Source: Bog-473 sp963791995 (GTDB lineage Bacteria > Actinomycetota > Acidimicrobiia > Acidimicrobiales > RAAP-2). From it: 64,000 nt of DNA. Below the pieces are notes generated by a model, which did not search any database, was not told the DNA's origin, and saw only the letters and a list, made by a program, of their open reading frames with translations. The stretch spans positions 15,088 through 79,087 of the forward strand of contig CAWBUQ010000015.1 in assembly GCA_963791995.1 (NCBI GenBank), written 5' to 3'. Shown here one piece after another: positions 27,091 to 35,935 of the stretch; the stretch's first letter is position 1, and the number at the start of each line of letters is the position of its first letter. Made by a program: the position numbers and the translations under genes.

Positions 27091-27858
27091 TGTCCGCCCA
27101 CCTTCGCCTCGGAAGACTGGCCCGTCGTCATGTACTCGACGACCACCTGGGTATCGAAGTCCGAGGCCGGTCCCTGGGCGACCAGGTGGCCCAGGTAGAG
27201 GATCGAGATCTGGTCGGCCACCTCGAACACGTCAACGAGGTTGTGCGAGACCACCAGGACGGCCGTGCCCTGGCTGGACAGGCGTTTGATGAGCTCGAGC
27301 ACCTCGTGGGTCTGCGCCACGCCGAGGGCCGCGGTGGGTTCGTCCATGATCACGAGTTTGGCGGACGGACATGACGGCCTTGGCCACCGCCACCGACTGG
27401 CGTTGGCCTCCCGACAAGGAGGCGACGGGCTGGCGGATGGAGCGGACCGTCGTGACGTGCAGGTCGGCGAGCGTCTGGCGCGCCTCGATCTCCATGGCCG
27501 CCTCGTCGAGGAGGCCGAAGCGGAGCTTCTCGTGGCCGAGGAACATGTTCTGCACGATGTCGAGGTTGTCGCAGAGCGCGAGATCCTGGTAGATCGTCGT
27601 GATCCCGAGGGCCTCTGAGTCCTGGGGGCGGTGCAGGTGGACGGGGGATCCTTCCCAGAGGATCTGCCCTTCGCTGGGCGTCCACAGGCCCGAGATGGTC
27701 TTGATGGTCACCGATTTGCCGGCGCCGTTGTCGCCCACGAGCGCGGTGACCTTGCCGGGGGGAATCGAGAGATCGACCTTGTTCAAGGCCTGCACGGCCC
27801 CGAACGCCTTACTCACCCCGCGCAGCTCCAGGAGCGGCGTACCCGCACCCTCGCTCAT
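27087..27858 (-). CDS. sugar ABC transporter ATP-binding protein, single-domain, one frameshift
   Basis: Walker A GDNGAGKSVTIKTISG, a Q-loop in ITTIYQDLALCDNLD, the ABC signature SLSGGQRQSVAVAKAV and, after a shift near 27362, Walker B VIMDEPTAALGV and the H-loop VLVVSHNLVDVFEVAD. About 257 aa, so it has a single ATPase domain, unlike the fused double-domain XylG/RbsA; it resembles FrcA/XylG-short proteins. It energises the permease encoded by the overlapping downstream gene. Confidence 0.88.
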
Positions 27859-27910
27859 GTTCGTACCCCCTGAGGCGCAGACAGCTCGGACCGGTCGACG
27901 GCCCCCCTCA

Positions 27911-27943
27911 CCGACCCCCGCTCCGCGAAGGAGCGGGGGTCGG
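27911..27943 (-). terminator. strong 14-bp stem-loop between binding-protein gene and ATPase gene
   Basis: CCGACCCCCGCTCC and GGAGCGGGGGTCGG are perfect inverted arms around the 5-base loop GCGAA. It lies between the stop of the substrate-binding-protein gene and the ATPase start, and no T-run follows. In such operons a hairpin here usually stabilises the upstream message and partly blocks read-through, giving more binding protein than membrane parts. The function is inferred from position. Confidence 0.7.
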
Positions 27944-28004
27944 CCGGGGAGTCACTTCACTGCGATCGACACTAGCCAGGAGCCGGTGCCGATCCGACGG
28001 ATCC

Positions 28005-29206
28005 TTAGCTGGTCTTGATGCCTGCGGAGGCGCAGGCGCTGGCGTACGAGCCGGCGCAGAGCTGCGAGGCCGGTACGAAGTTGTCCTTGACGACCGTGGA
28101 GTTCATGTTCTTTGTCGTCACCCACTCGGGAATCAGGAGCGTCGAGGGGACGCTGACGTTGGCCGTCGTGTCCTCTGTCTTGCCGTTCACCAGCGAAGCC
28201 GGCGGCTTGGCGCCTGCACGCAGGTAGAGCGCCAATGCGACGGCTGCCTGAGCCTCGAGGTAGATCGGCTTGTAGACGGTGCCGCACTGGTAGCCCGACA
28301 GGACGTTCTGCAGACCCGTGAGCGTGGCGTCCTGACCCGTGGTCGGGAACGTCTTGGGCTTCACGTGCAGCGACTGCAGGTACGTGATGATCGGCGCCCC
28401 GGTCTCGTCGTTGGGGATCAGCGCCGAGTTCACGTTGTGGTGGGACGTGAAGACAGCCTGGAACTCGGTCTCAGCCGTCGGCGGGTCCCACGTCCCGGCG
28501 GTGTGCGCCACGGCGGTCCACTTCCCCGATCTTGAACTTCGGGTTCAAGACGCTGTCGTAACCCTGGGCGAAGAGGGTGGCGTTGTTGTCCGTCACCGCG
28601 CCGTGCATGACGACGACCTGCGGCTTGCTGACGTGCCAGGCGGCCACGCAGCTCACGAGGCCCTGCCCCATGACCTGTCCGACCTTCACGTTGTTGAAGC
28701 TGACGTAGTACGTGCGGCTGCCGCCGAGGGTCAGGCGGTCGTAGTCGATGACCTTGACGCCGCGAGACTTGGCGTAGCTCTCGATCTGCGCTGCCCACAC
28801 CGGAGTCGAGCGGGTCGACCAGGAGGACGGTGGCACCGTTCGAAATGTCTGTCTGCGCGTCGGTCAACTGGGTCGCATCACTGCCGAGTGCGTTCTGGAC
28901 GACGTACTGCGACGAGGAGAGCCCCGCTGTCTGCAGTGCCTTGGTGATGTCGGGCTGGTCGAACTCCACGTAGCGAGTGGAGCTCACGGTGTCAGGCAGG
29001 ATGGCGGCCACCTTGCCGTGGCCCGCTGCCGCGAGCGACTTGAACTGCTTCATGACTGTGAACTGGTTGTTGAACGAACTTGCCGAGACGTTCGACGGGC
29101 CGCTGGCACGGACGGAGGCTGACGCCACCCCGGCTACCGAGCCCACCAGCGTCGCCGACAACAGGAGGGAGAGCCCCCCGAGAATGCCTGCCCTGCTGAA
29201 TCGCAC
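28005..29206 (-). CDS. sugar ABC transporter substrate-binding protein, two frameshifts
   Basis: A GTG at 29206 behind AAAGGAGAACAG starts a signal peptide (AGILGGLSLLLSATLVGSVA, AGVASA). The periplasmic-binding fold of the ribose/xylose type (Peripla_BP_4) follows: VAAILPDTVSSTRYVEFDQP and ATVLLVDPLDSG. A second frame has IESYAKSRGVKVIDYDRLTL. A third frame (from about 28520) has SALIPNDETGAPIITYLQSL and VKPKTFPTTGQDATLTGLQN, with the end IPEWVTTKNMNSTVVKDNFV. YDRLTLGG and PTTGQDA are typical of XylF. Breaks lie near 28800 and 28520. It captures the sugar outside the membrane for the ATPase and permease genes downstream. Confidence 0.85.
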
Positions 29207-29269
29207 CTGTTCTCCTTTGTTTGGCCCACCCGGGTGGATGGGGCCGTCTACCTGTGTGTGACAGTTTCC

Positions 29270-29289
29270 ATTGCAATCTTGTTGCAATT
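29270..29289. promoter_or_regulatory. tandem TTGCAAT repeats upstream of the binding-protein gene
   Basis: ATTGCAAT (29270-29277) and GTTGCAAT (29281-29288) are half-palindromic units repeated at 11-bp spacing, that is on one helix face. They sit 65-85 bp upstream of the substrate-binding gene start, in the 150-bp gap after the ROK gene. An operator for a sugar-responsive repressor is the likely role. The nearby TTTTCGAAAA (29309-29318) may end the ROK transcript. Confidence 0.45.
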
Positions 29290-29359
29290 CCGCAACGTCA
29301 TGTTGACCTTTTCGAAAAAAGTTTGCAGAAGCGCTGGTCACGCTCCTTTCCTGGCTGTC

Positions 29360-30278
29360 TCAGCTGAGGCTCAGATGGCCCCGACAGCGCTCAGCCACGC
29401 AGCCGCGCCCGACAGGCGCGGCATCGTCGCCGAGCGCGGAACACACGATGGTCAGGTCCGCCGGGTGGTGCTCGGGACGACCCAGCACCCGGTCGCGAAC
29501 GGCCGAGAAGAAGGGCTTGTGCCGGCCGAGCCCACCCCCGATCACGACCGCGCTCGGGTAGAAGGCCATCACGAGGTTCGACACGCCGATAGCGCAGGCA
29601 ACGACGGCGTCGTCGCAGATCGCCCTCGCGTCGGTCTCTCCGCGCGATGCGGCAGTGACGATGGCTGCGGCGTCGGTATCGCTGCAGCCCGTCTCGCCGG
29701 CCCGGCGTGCGATGCCGCTCCCGGAACCCAGTTCCTCGAGTGTGCTCGGCAGTCCGTCCCGCCAGGCGCGCCAGTCGATGACCGTATGCCCTACTTCTCC
29801 CAGCGAGCGCACCCCGTGGACCAGTCGCCCTCGTTGCACGACGCCGGCTCCGATCCCGGTGGAGATCGTGAGGTATGCGACGTCCGGTGGCGCCGGCGCC
29901 GGCGCCGAAGTAGGCCTCGCCCACGGCTGCGAGGTCGGCGTCGTTGGCGATATGGACGGGCAGACCGAGGCGGCGTGAGAGTTCGGCCTGCGACAGCAGG
30001 TGCACCCAGCTCTCGGGCAGGTGCGGCGCCCACAAGAGCCTGCCCGCTTCGTAGTCCACCGCACCGGGCAGACCGACCACTGCATGCGTCACGCGCCCGA
30101 CACCTTCGGTGGAGGCCACCATGCGGATGAGCTCGGAGAGAGCTTCCGGCGCCTCTTCGTGAGCCGGCGTCGGCGCTGCCCGGTGGACGAGGACCGAGCC
30201 ATGGTCGTCGACCAGCGCGGCACGCATAGAGGTGCCGCCGATGTCGGCCGCCAGTATGAGTTGTGCGGCGCTCACCAT
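29360..30278 (-). CDS. ROK family sugar kinase, one frameshift
   Basis: N-terminal ATP-binding LILAADIGGTSMRAALVDDH, then HAVVGLPGAVDYEAGRLLWA and VHIANDADLAAVGEAYFG. After a shift near 29890 (inside a GGCGCC triple repeat) come YLTISTGIGAGVVQRGRLVH, LGEVGHTVIDW, IARRAGETGCSD and VVIGGGLGRHKPFF. The Zn-binding CxCGxxGC motif of ROK glucokinases is not present, but the EVGH catalytic segment is. ATG 30278 (or GTG 30275) overlaps the PfkB stop. It probably phosphorylates the sugar imported by the adjacent ABC transporter. ROK proteins lacking an HTH, as here, are kinases rather than repressors. Confidence 0.85.
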
Positions 30279-31270
30279 TCGGTGACGGCATACCAGTCGG
30301 GCGCCGATTTCAACTGTTGCATGACGCCATCTTCGTCCAAGAGGCCCGCTTGCGCGCCGACCTCTTGCACCACGCTCATCGCGTTCACCGGGGCCCACGC
30401 CATCGCTTCGGCCAGCGTGTGGCCCTTGACGAGGGCCGCCACCACGGTCGACGAGAAGGCATCGCCCGCGCCGGTGTGCTCCTTCGGCGGCGCGGGATCC
30501 GGGAACACGGCTACGCGGAGGCGCCGGAACCCGTCCGATGCGTATGCGCCGTCGGGGCCGTCGGTCACTACGGCAAGCCTCGGACCGAGCGCGTGCAACG
30601 AGTCGAGAATCGCGCCGAGGTCGCCATGATCGGCCCCGCCGATCTCCACTGCCTCCTCGCGGTTGCAGATGACCAACTCGGCTCGCCGGTACAGACCACT
30701 GAGGGCCTCTGTGCCTTGCTGGATCTGAAAGGTGCCCGGCTGGAACACGAAACGCACCGACGGTTCGGCTTCGAGCCACGCCAGGAGCAAACGGTAGTAG
30801 TCGGAGCGGTCGCAGCCGACCGAGCTCAAGTAGACCCAGTCAGGCACCTCACGCGGGCTCAGGTGCGGCCAGTGATAGTCGAAGGCCCCATGGTGGACCA
30901 GGATCGTCCTGTCTTGGCCGTACCAGAGCACGAAGTTCCTGTTGCTGGGCTGGGTTGGGTCGAGTCGAACGAGATGTGTGTCGATTCCTTCGCGGTGAAG
31001 AGCCGCTTGCATGTCGCGACCGATCTGATCGTCGCCGAGGTGCGCGGCGAGCGCGGTCGGAACGCCGAGCCGGGCCAGGCCCACCGCCGCGTTCGGCGCG
31101 TTTCCGCCCGCCTCGATCGTGTGGGCGTACTCGAAAGGGACTTTTCCGCCGAACGGAAGCTCCATCCAGTGCCCGCTGTCGTCGGCCCAGGTGCGGACGT
31201 GCTCGTCGGACAGGCGGATGAAGATGTCGGTCGCTGCGTCACCCACGCAGAGAACCTCGTAATGCGCCAT
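30272..31270 (-). CDS. PfkB family carbohydrate kinase
   Basis: A 332-aa ribokinase-fold protein. AGGNAPNAAVGLARLGVPTA is the first PfkB signature, and HTGAGDAFSSTVVAALVKG carries the catalytic Asp and anion hole. VTDGPDGAY precedes the adenine loop. All catalytic residues look intact. It overlaps the ROK gene start by seven bases, so the two kinases are made together. A palindromic GAC-type motif lies 37 bp upstream of its start. Confidence 0.9.
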   Translation of the reverse strand: MAHYEVLCVGDAATDIFIRLSDEHVRTWADDSGHWMELPFGGKVPFEYAHTIEAGGNAPNAAVGLARLGVPTALAAHLGDDQIGRDMQAALHREGIDTHLVRLDPTQPSNRNFVLWYGQDRTILVHHGAFDYHWPHLSPREVPDWVYLSSVGCDRSDYYRLLLAWLEAEPSVRFVFQPGTFQIQQGTEALSGLYRRAELVICNREEAVEIGGADHGDLGAILDSLHALGPRLAVVTDGPDGAYASDGFRRLRVAVFPDPAPPKEHTGAGDAFSSTVVAALVKGHTLAEAMAWAPVNAMSVVQEVGAQAGLLDEDGVMQQLKSAPDWYAVTEW

Positions 31271-31306
31271 GGCTCAATGACACTCGGATCGGGAACGTCC
31301 CGACTA

Positions 31307-31320
31307 CGGACTTTGGTCAT
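31307..31320. promoter_or_regulatory. GAC-type palindromic motif upstream of the PfkB gene
   Basis: CGGACTTTGGTCAT lies 37-50 bp before the kinase start. It differs by one base from CGGACTTCGGTCAT found on the other strand at 40499-40512, between the PFOR operon and the GAPDH gene. The core GACTTTGGTC resembles sites of NarL/LuxR-family regulators such as DosR. Regulatory role is inferred. Confidence 0.45.
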
Positions 31321-31358
31321 TTTGGGAACACGGAGCCGCAAAAAGGGGAAGAAGGACC

Positions 31359-31640
31359 CTATTCCATGACCCCCTCAGGTCCGTACCCGGTCTTGCGAAG
31401 CAGCCGGCGAAGGACGGTGAGCTGTTCGGCATCGATGTCCTTGTTGCGCGTGGGCTCCAGGATCTCGGTGACGTCGCCGATCGTGACCTCGACGTGACCC
31501 TTGTGGGTCTCCCGGACGGTGCCAACAGCGTTCAGAAGCGAGAGGACGTCGTGCCATTCGATGTTGTGGCTAATGGGGTGACCGAAGATCTGTGCCAAGG
31601 TGTCTCGCTGATGGCCATTCACGTCTCGTGGTGCTTCCAC
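31359..31640 (-). CDS. small conserved-looking protein, HicA-like possibility
   Basis: A 93-aa protein starting at GTG 31640 behind GAGAGGAGCGCAC. The sequence LAQIFGHPISHNIEWHDVLS, LLNAVGTVRETHKGHVEVTI suggests a small alpha-beta fold like the HicA/YcfA group found in actinobacteria, but the catalytic His-Gly context of HicA (GSH) is not clear. I cannot name it with confidence. It is divergent from the acidic protein gene at 31765 and shares a palindrome-bearing promoter region with it. Confidence 0.6.
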   Translation of the reverse strand: MEAPRDVNGHQRDTLAQIFGHPISHNIEWHDVLSLLNAVGTVRETHKGHVEVTIGDVTEILEPTRNKDIDAEQLTVLRRLLRKTGYGPEGVME

Positions 31641-31677
31641 GTGCGCTCCTCTCGAATCTGTGGCAGCTGGTCCGCCA

Positions 31678-31690
31678 GACCCATGGTCCC
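31678..31690. promoter_or_regulatory. GACCCATGGTCCC palindrome in a divergent promoter
   Basis: GACCCATGGTCCC lies in the 124-bp divergent region between the small protein gene (31640, minus) and the acidic protein gene (31765, plus). It has the same GAC...GTC layout as the motifs at 31307, 33483 and 40499. Confidence 0.35.
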
Positions 31691-31764
31691 ACTTGGTTGG
31701 CCAGAGGGCTGCGCACGGTTGACTTTGACGCATGGCAACGGTGCAACGGACTGGAGGTGCCTTC

Positions 31765-32175
31765 ATGGGAAGCAGTGACGAATGGTCCCCCGACGAGCCG
31801 ATGGGAACCGAGACGTTCCGCCAGGGTGATGTCGCCGAGGACGAGAGTGAGCGGTTGAGCCAGGGCTTCCGGGAGGATCTCGAAGGAGATCCGTCGCTCA
31901 GTCCGGCCATGATCGCGGACGAGGCGGAGCTCGAGGAGATCGGAGCACAGCTCGACGATCCCGAGGTTCTCGTGACGATGCAGGGAGGCATGGACGATCC
32001 CGACGGGATCGGTATGCGGCCGCCCCCACGAAGTGCCGATGACGAAGGATGGGATCTCGAGCGCGGACCTTGCCGAGAGCGAGCGAGAGCACCGATGGCG
32101 GCGAGGGCGCCGATGATGCAAAGGGGAATGAGATCTGAAGGCTGGGAATTTCGGCCTCGAGCCCGAAGCTGTTAG
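31765..32175 (+). CDS. acidic hypothetical protein
   Basis: Start ATG 31765 follows GGAGGTGCCTTC. About 136 aa, strongly acidic in its first 90 residues (DEWSPDEPMGTETFRQGDVA, EELEEIG-like helices, LDDPEVLVTMQGGMDDPDG). The last 40 residues are Arg/Pro-rich and unlike the rest, so a frameshift near 32050-32090 is possible and the real protein may be shorter. I recognise no family. The end overlaps the convergent CoA-transferase stop by four bases. Confidence 0.5.
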   Translation: MGSSDEWSPDEPMGTETFRQGDVAEDESERLSQGFREDLEGDPSLSPAMIADEAELEEIGAQLDDPEVLVTMQGGMDDPDGIGMRPPPRSADDEGWDLERGPCRERARAPMAARAPMMQRGMRSEGWEFRPRARSC

Positions 32176-33423
32176 TCGAAGTCGCGCCGCAGACCAAGGC
32201 GGCCGGACACCTCGGTCAGATGGTCTCGAGCCCGCGGGTCCGCAACGCGTTCGATCAATTGCTGGGCCTGGGCATGCTGCGATCGTCCGAAGAGCTCGGC
32301 GCACCCGTGCTCGCTCACGACTGCTGAATGCTGGAACGAGGTCACCGGGTTGCCGAGAACGGGCACGACCGTCGAAGAATCCGACTTTTGGTGCCAGGCG
32401 TGGAGTGCGACGATGGCATGTCCTCCGGCCGAATGCAGCGCACCTGTCACGAAGTCGGGCTGCCCCCCGAATCCCGAATGAATGCGATCGTGGACGAAGC
32501 TGGCGTTGGCCTGTGCAAAAAGGTCGACCTGCATGGCGGCGTTCACCGAGAGCATGCATGGGTGAGTCGCGATGCGGCCGGGGTCGTTGGTGACTTCCGT
32601 TCGCAGCATCCGCACACGCTCGTTTCGAGCTGCCCAGCCGTAGAGGTCCCTCGACCCGAAGAGGAACGACGTGCTGATCGGCGTACCGCGGTCGAGGGAG
32701 CCGGCCTCCTCGAGGGCCATGACGCTGTCGCTGATCATCTCGGACCACACGCGCAAACCCCGGCGTGTCGACATCTTGCGAGCGGCAAGGGAGGGGATGA
32801 CCCCGATCCCGAGCTGGAGCGTCGTGCCGTCAGCGGCGAAGGCCGCGACACGGTCGCTGATTGCTTCTGTGGCAGCGTCAGGTCCGTTCGACCCGGGCGA
32901 GTCGAGCGAGTCGAGCTGCTCGTCCACCTCGAGGATCCCGTCGAGCACCTCGAGGGGGATCTCGCCGTCACCGAACGTATAGGGCATCTGGGGGTTGGCC
33001 TGGGCGAGCACGAGAGCCCCGCGTCGCGCGCGCCTGTTCGATCGCGGCAGGGAGGATGTTGACCTCGACGCCCAGTGAGACCTTGCCGTCATGGGGGAGC
33101 GACGTGTGGAGAAGGACAGCCTCTGGGCGCCGGACCGTTTCGAACAGGCGCGGGACGAGCGACAATCGCATCGGCAGGTAGTCGAGTTGCGGGTCGTGGC
33201 GCATGCCGGGTCCAACGAAGGGCGTCTCGCAGATGACCGAGGGATGCTGCGAGAAGTCGTACTGGGCGTTGAGCTGGAAGACTCGGCACCGCGCACGAGC
33301 CTCCATCAGAGCCTTGAGCAACGTGCGGGGTGTCGCGGCATTGCCCGAGAGCACGACCCGTGGCTCGGGTCCCTCGAGAGCTTCGAGCCGAGAGACCGCC
33401 CCTTCGAAGGTCAGCGAGGCCAT
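32172..33423 (-). CDS. acetyl-CoA hydrolase/CoA-transferase family protein, one frameshift
   Basis: Start ATG 33423: MASLTFEGAVSRLEALEG, VVLSGNAATPRTLLKALMEA, QYDFSQHPSVICETPFVGPG. After a shift near 33030 (in a CGCGCG run) come LVLAQANPQMPYTFGDGEIP, LQLGIGVIPSLAARKM, LRVWSEMISDSVMALEEAG and the C-terminal GFGGQPDFVTGALHSAGGHA with VVSEHGCAELFGRS. This is the pattern of 4-hydroxybutyrate/acetate CoA-transferases of COG0427; the active-site Glu is the one in SEMISD or SEHG. About 416 aa. It shares a 130-bp divergent promoter region with PEP synthase. Confidence 0.85.
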
Positions 33424-33437
33424 GGCAGTCAGTGTCA

Positions 33438-33497
33438 CAGACCCTTGGCCCTTGCCAACACAGACCTTTGGCCCTACCAACAGGGACGTTGTTCCCT
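33438..33497. promoter_or_regulatory. tandem 22/23-bp direct repeats plus a GGGAC palindrome
   Basis: Two adjacent copies, CAGACCCTTGG... (33438-33460) and CAGACCTTTGG... (33461-33482), share about 20 positions and both end in CCAACA. They are followed directly by GGGACGTTGTTCCCT (33483-33497). The block lies between the divergent CoA-transferase and PEP synthase genes, 60-119 bp before the latter. It looks like a multi-site operator. The GGGAC..CCCT element resembles a DosR-type box at 10 of 12 fixed positions by my comparison. Confidence 0.55.
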
Positions 33498-33556
33498 ATC
33501 GGCAAGGCCCCCCGCCGGGGGACGATCTGGGGAGGTAGCCCAGCAGAGGAGTCAAT

Positions 33557-35823
33557 GTGCAGGCAATCCGGTGGTTCGACCAGATCACGCTCGCAGATAC
33601 GGAGGCCGTCGGGGGGAAGGGAGCCAACCTCGGTGAGCTGACCGCAGCAGGGCTTCCGGTCCCTCCGGGCTTCGTCGTCACCGGCGAGGCCTACCTCGAT
33701 GCATTGGGCCGGGCCGGCGTCCGGGAGCGCCTGCGCGAGATTCTTCTCGCCGCCCGGGATGCGGCACCCGAACGACTCGATGAGCTGGCCGCCGAGGCCC
33801 GCCAACTGGTGAAGAGCGTTCCGATGCCCGACGACCTCGCCGCTGCGGTCACCGAGGCATACCGCCGCCTGGGCGACGACACGAGCGTGGCGGTTCGCTC
33901 GTCGGGCATCGGCGAGGATGCGGCAGGCACCTCGTTCGCCGGGATGAACGAGACGTTTACCAACGTCACCGGGCCCGAGCGCGTGCTCGCCCGGGTCGTC
34001 GACTGCTGGGCGTCGCTCTGGGGTGCCCGCTCCATCTTCTACCGCGACGACAAGGAGATCACCCAGGAGCCTTCGATCGCGGTCGTCGTGCAGGAGATGG
34101 TGCCGGCCGAACGGTCAGGCGTGATGTTCACCGTCGATCCCTCGACCGGGGAGCTCGGTCACATCGTGATCGAGGCCGCCCTGGGACAAGGCGAGGTCGT
34201 CGTGAGCGGGCAGGTCGAGCCGGACACCTATGTGGTCGACAAGGAAGGCCCGCGCCTGGTGCAAGTTCGAGTCGGGAAGCAGAGTGTCAAGATCGTCCGC
34301 GGACCCGACGGCGAGGATCTGCGAGTCACGCTCGACCCCGCCGAGGCCAACCAGAGAGTCCTCAGCGACGAAGAGATCCTGGCGCTCGCTCGGCTCGGTC
34401 TCGCAGCAGAGGCCCACTACGGCTCGCCACAGGACACCGAGTGGGCGATGACAGGCGAACGGATCTTGCTCGTCCAGTCGCGGCCTGTGACCAGCGTGGG
34501 GGGAGGAGTGCCGGCGTCGCCCGTCGGCTCGGCCTCTGAAGGCGGGGCTGTGCTGGTCCGGGGATTGGCGGCGTCGGCGGGCCGGGCTTCGGGTCCTGTC
34601 CGTGTGCTCCAGTCTCCCGAGCAGGGGGAGTCGCTCTTGGCCGGAGAGGTCCTGGTCGCACCGATGACGAGCCCCGATTGGGTGCCGACGATGCGCCGGG
34701 CCGCGGCCATCGTCACCGACGGCGGCGGCATGACCTGTCATGCGGCCATCGTCTCGCGGGAGCTCGGCGTGCCGGCGGTGGTCGGCGCGCGCGTTGCGAC
34801 CTCAGTACTGCGTGACGGCGAACTCGTCACCGTCGACGGTGCCGAAGGCACAGTGATCGAAGGGATATCAGTGCCAGCGACGCCGGCTCGTCTCCGGCGA
34901 GCCCGTCGCCGGGGGCTCGTCCGCGCTTGTCCCACTCGCCACACGGATCTATGCGAACCTGGCTTTCGCCGAGCACGCCGAGGAGGTGGCGGACCTCCCC
35001 GTCGACGGCGTTGGACTGCTACGGGCGGAATTCATGGTGACCGACGCGCTCAAGGGCGTCCATCCGCGGGCGCTGCTCCAGCGCGGCGAGGAGCACGCGT
35101 TCGTCGATGCCATGGCCAAATCTTTGTTGCGGATCACTCGGGCATTCGAACCGCGGCCCGTCGTCTACCGCAGCATCGATTTCCGGTCGAACGAGTTCTC
35201 GAGCCTGGAGGGTGGAAGCGAATTCGAGCCGCACGAGGAGAACCCCATGATCGGGTACCGCGGCTGCTACCGCTACGTCCGCGAGCCCGATCTGTTCCGC
35301 CTCGAACTCGACGTCCTGGCCAAGGTGCGTGAAGAGACTTCCAACATCGTCTTGATGATCCCCTTCGTCCGCACGGCGTGGGAACTCGAGGCCTGTCTCG
35401 AGGTGGTCGATGCCAGCCCGGTGGGCGGCGAGGTGCCCGTCTGGGTGATGGCCGAAGTGCCCTCTGTCGCCTACTGGATCCCGACGTACGCTTCCATGGG
35501 GATCGAGGGCGTGTCCATCGGGAGCAACGACCTGACCCAACTGGTACTCGGAGTCGACCGCGATTCGCAGGTCTGCGCCGAACTCTTCGACGAAGCAGAT
35601 CCGGCCGTGCTCGACACGATCGCCCGCATTGTCGCGGGATGCCAGGCGGCAGGCATCACGTCGTCGTTGTGCGGGCAGGCGCCCTCCAACCGGCCGGCCT
35701 TCGCCGAACATCTGGTCAGGCTCGGCATCAACTCCATCTCGGTCAACCCCGACGCCGTGTCGGCGGTCCGCGAGTCGGTGGCCTCCGCCGAGTGGCGGAT
35801 GCTCCTCGAGTCGGCCGTGCCTA
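33557..35823 (+). CDS. ppsA: phosphoenolpyruvate synthase, one clear and one probable frameshift
   Basis: Start GTG 33557 behind GAGGAGTCAAT. N-terminal ATP-grasp: AVGGKGANLGELTAAGLPVP, VRSSGIGEDAAGTSFAGMNE. Central phosphohistidine domain: TDGGGMTCHAAIVSRELGVP. After a shift near 34900 comes the C-terminal PEP/pyruvate barrel: GLLRAEFMVTDALKGVHPRA, ENPMIGYRGCYRY, SIGSNDLTQLVLGVDRDS and SSLCGQAPS (catalytic Cys). The frame then runs on without a stop to 36236 through the antisense PFOR gene; a one-base shift near 35815 would end it at a TAA (35822-35824), right where PpsA proteins end (about 755 aa). It converts pyruvate, ATP and water to PEP, AMP and phosphate. Confidence 0.9.
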
Positions 35824-35935
35824 ATCGCCCGTCGTGTCCGCCGGTGTGGCACCCCGCCACCGTCTGGCCAGCCGGACCGGCGGCCGCCCGGCGCGCTGAG
35901 GGGTCTGTCCGGGCGTCGAGTTGCCGGTGCCTCGC

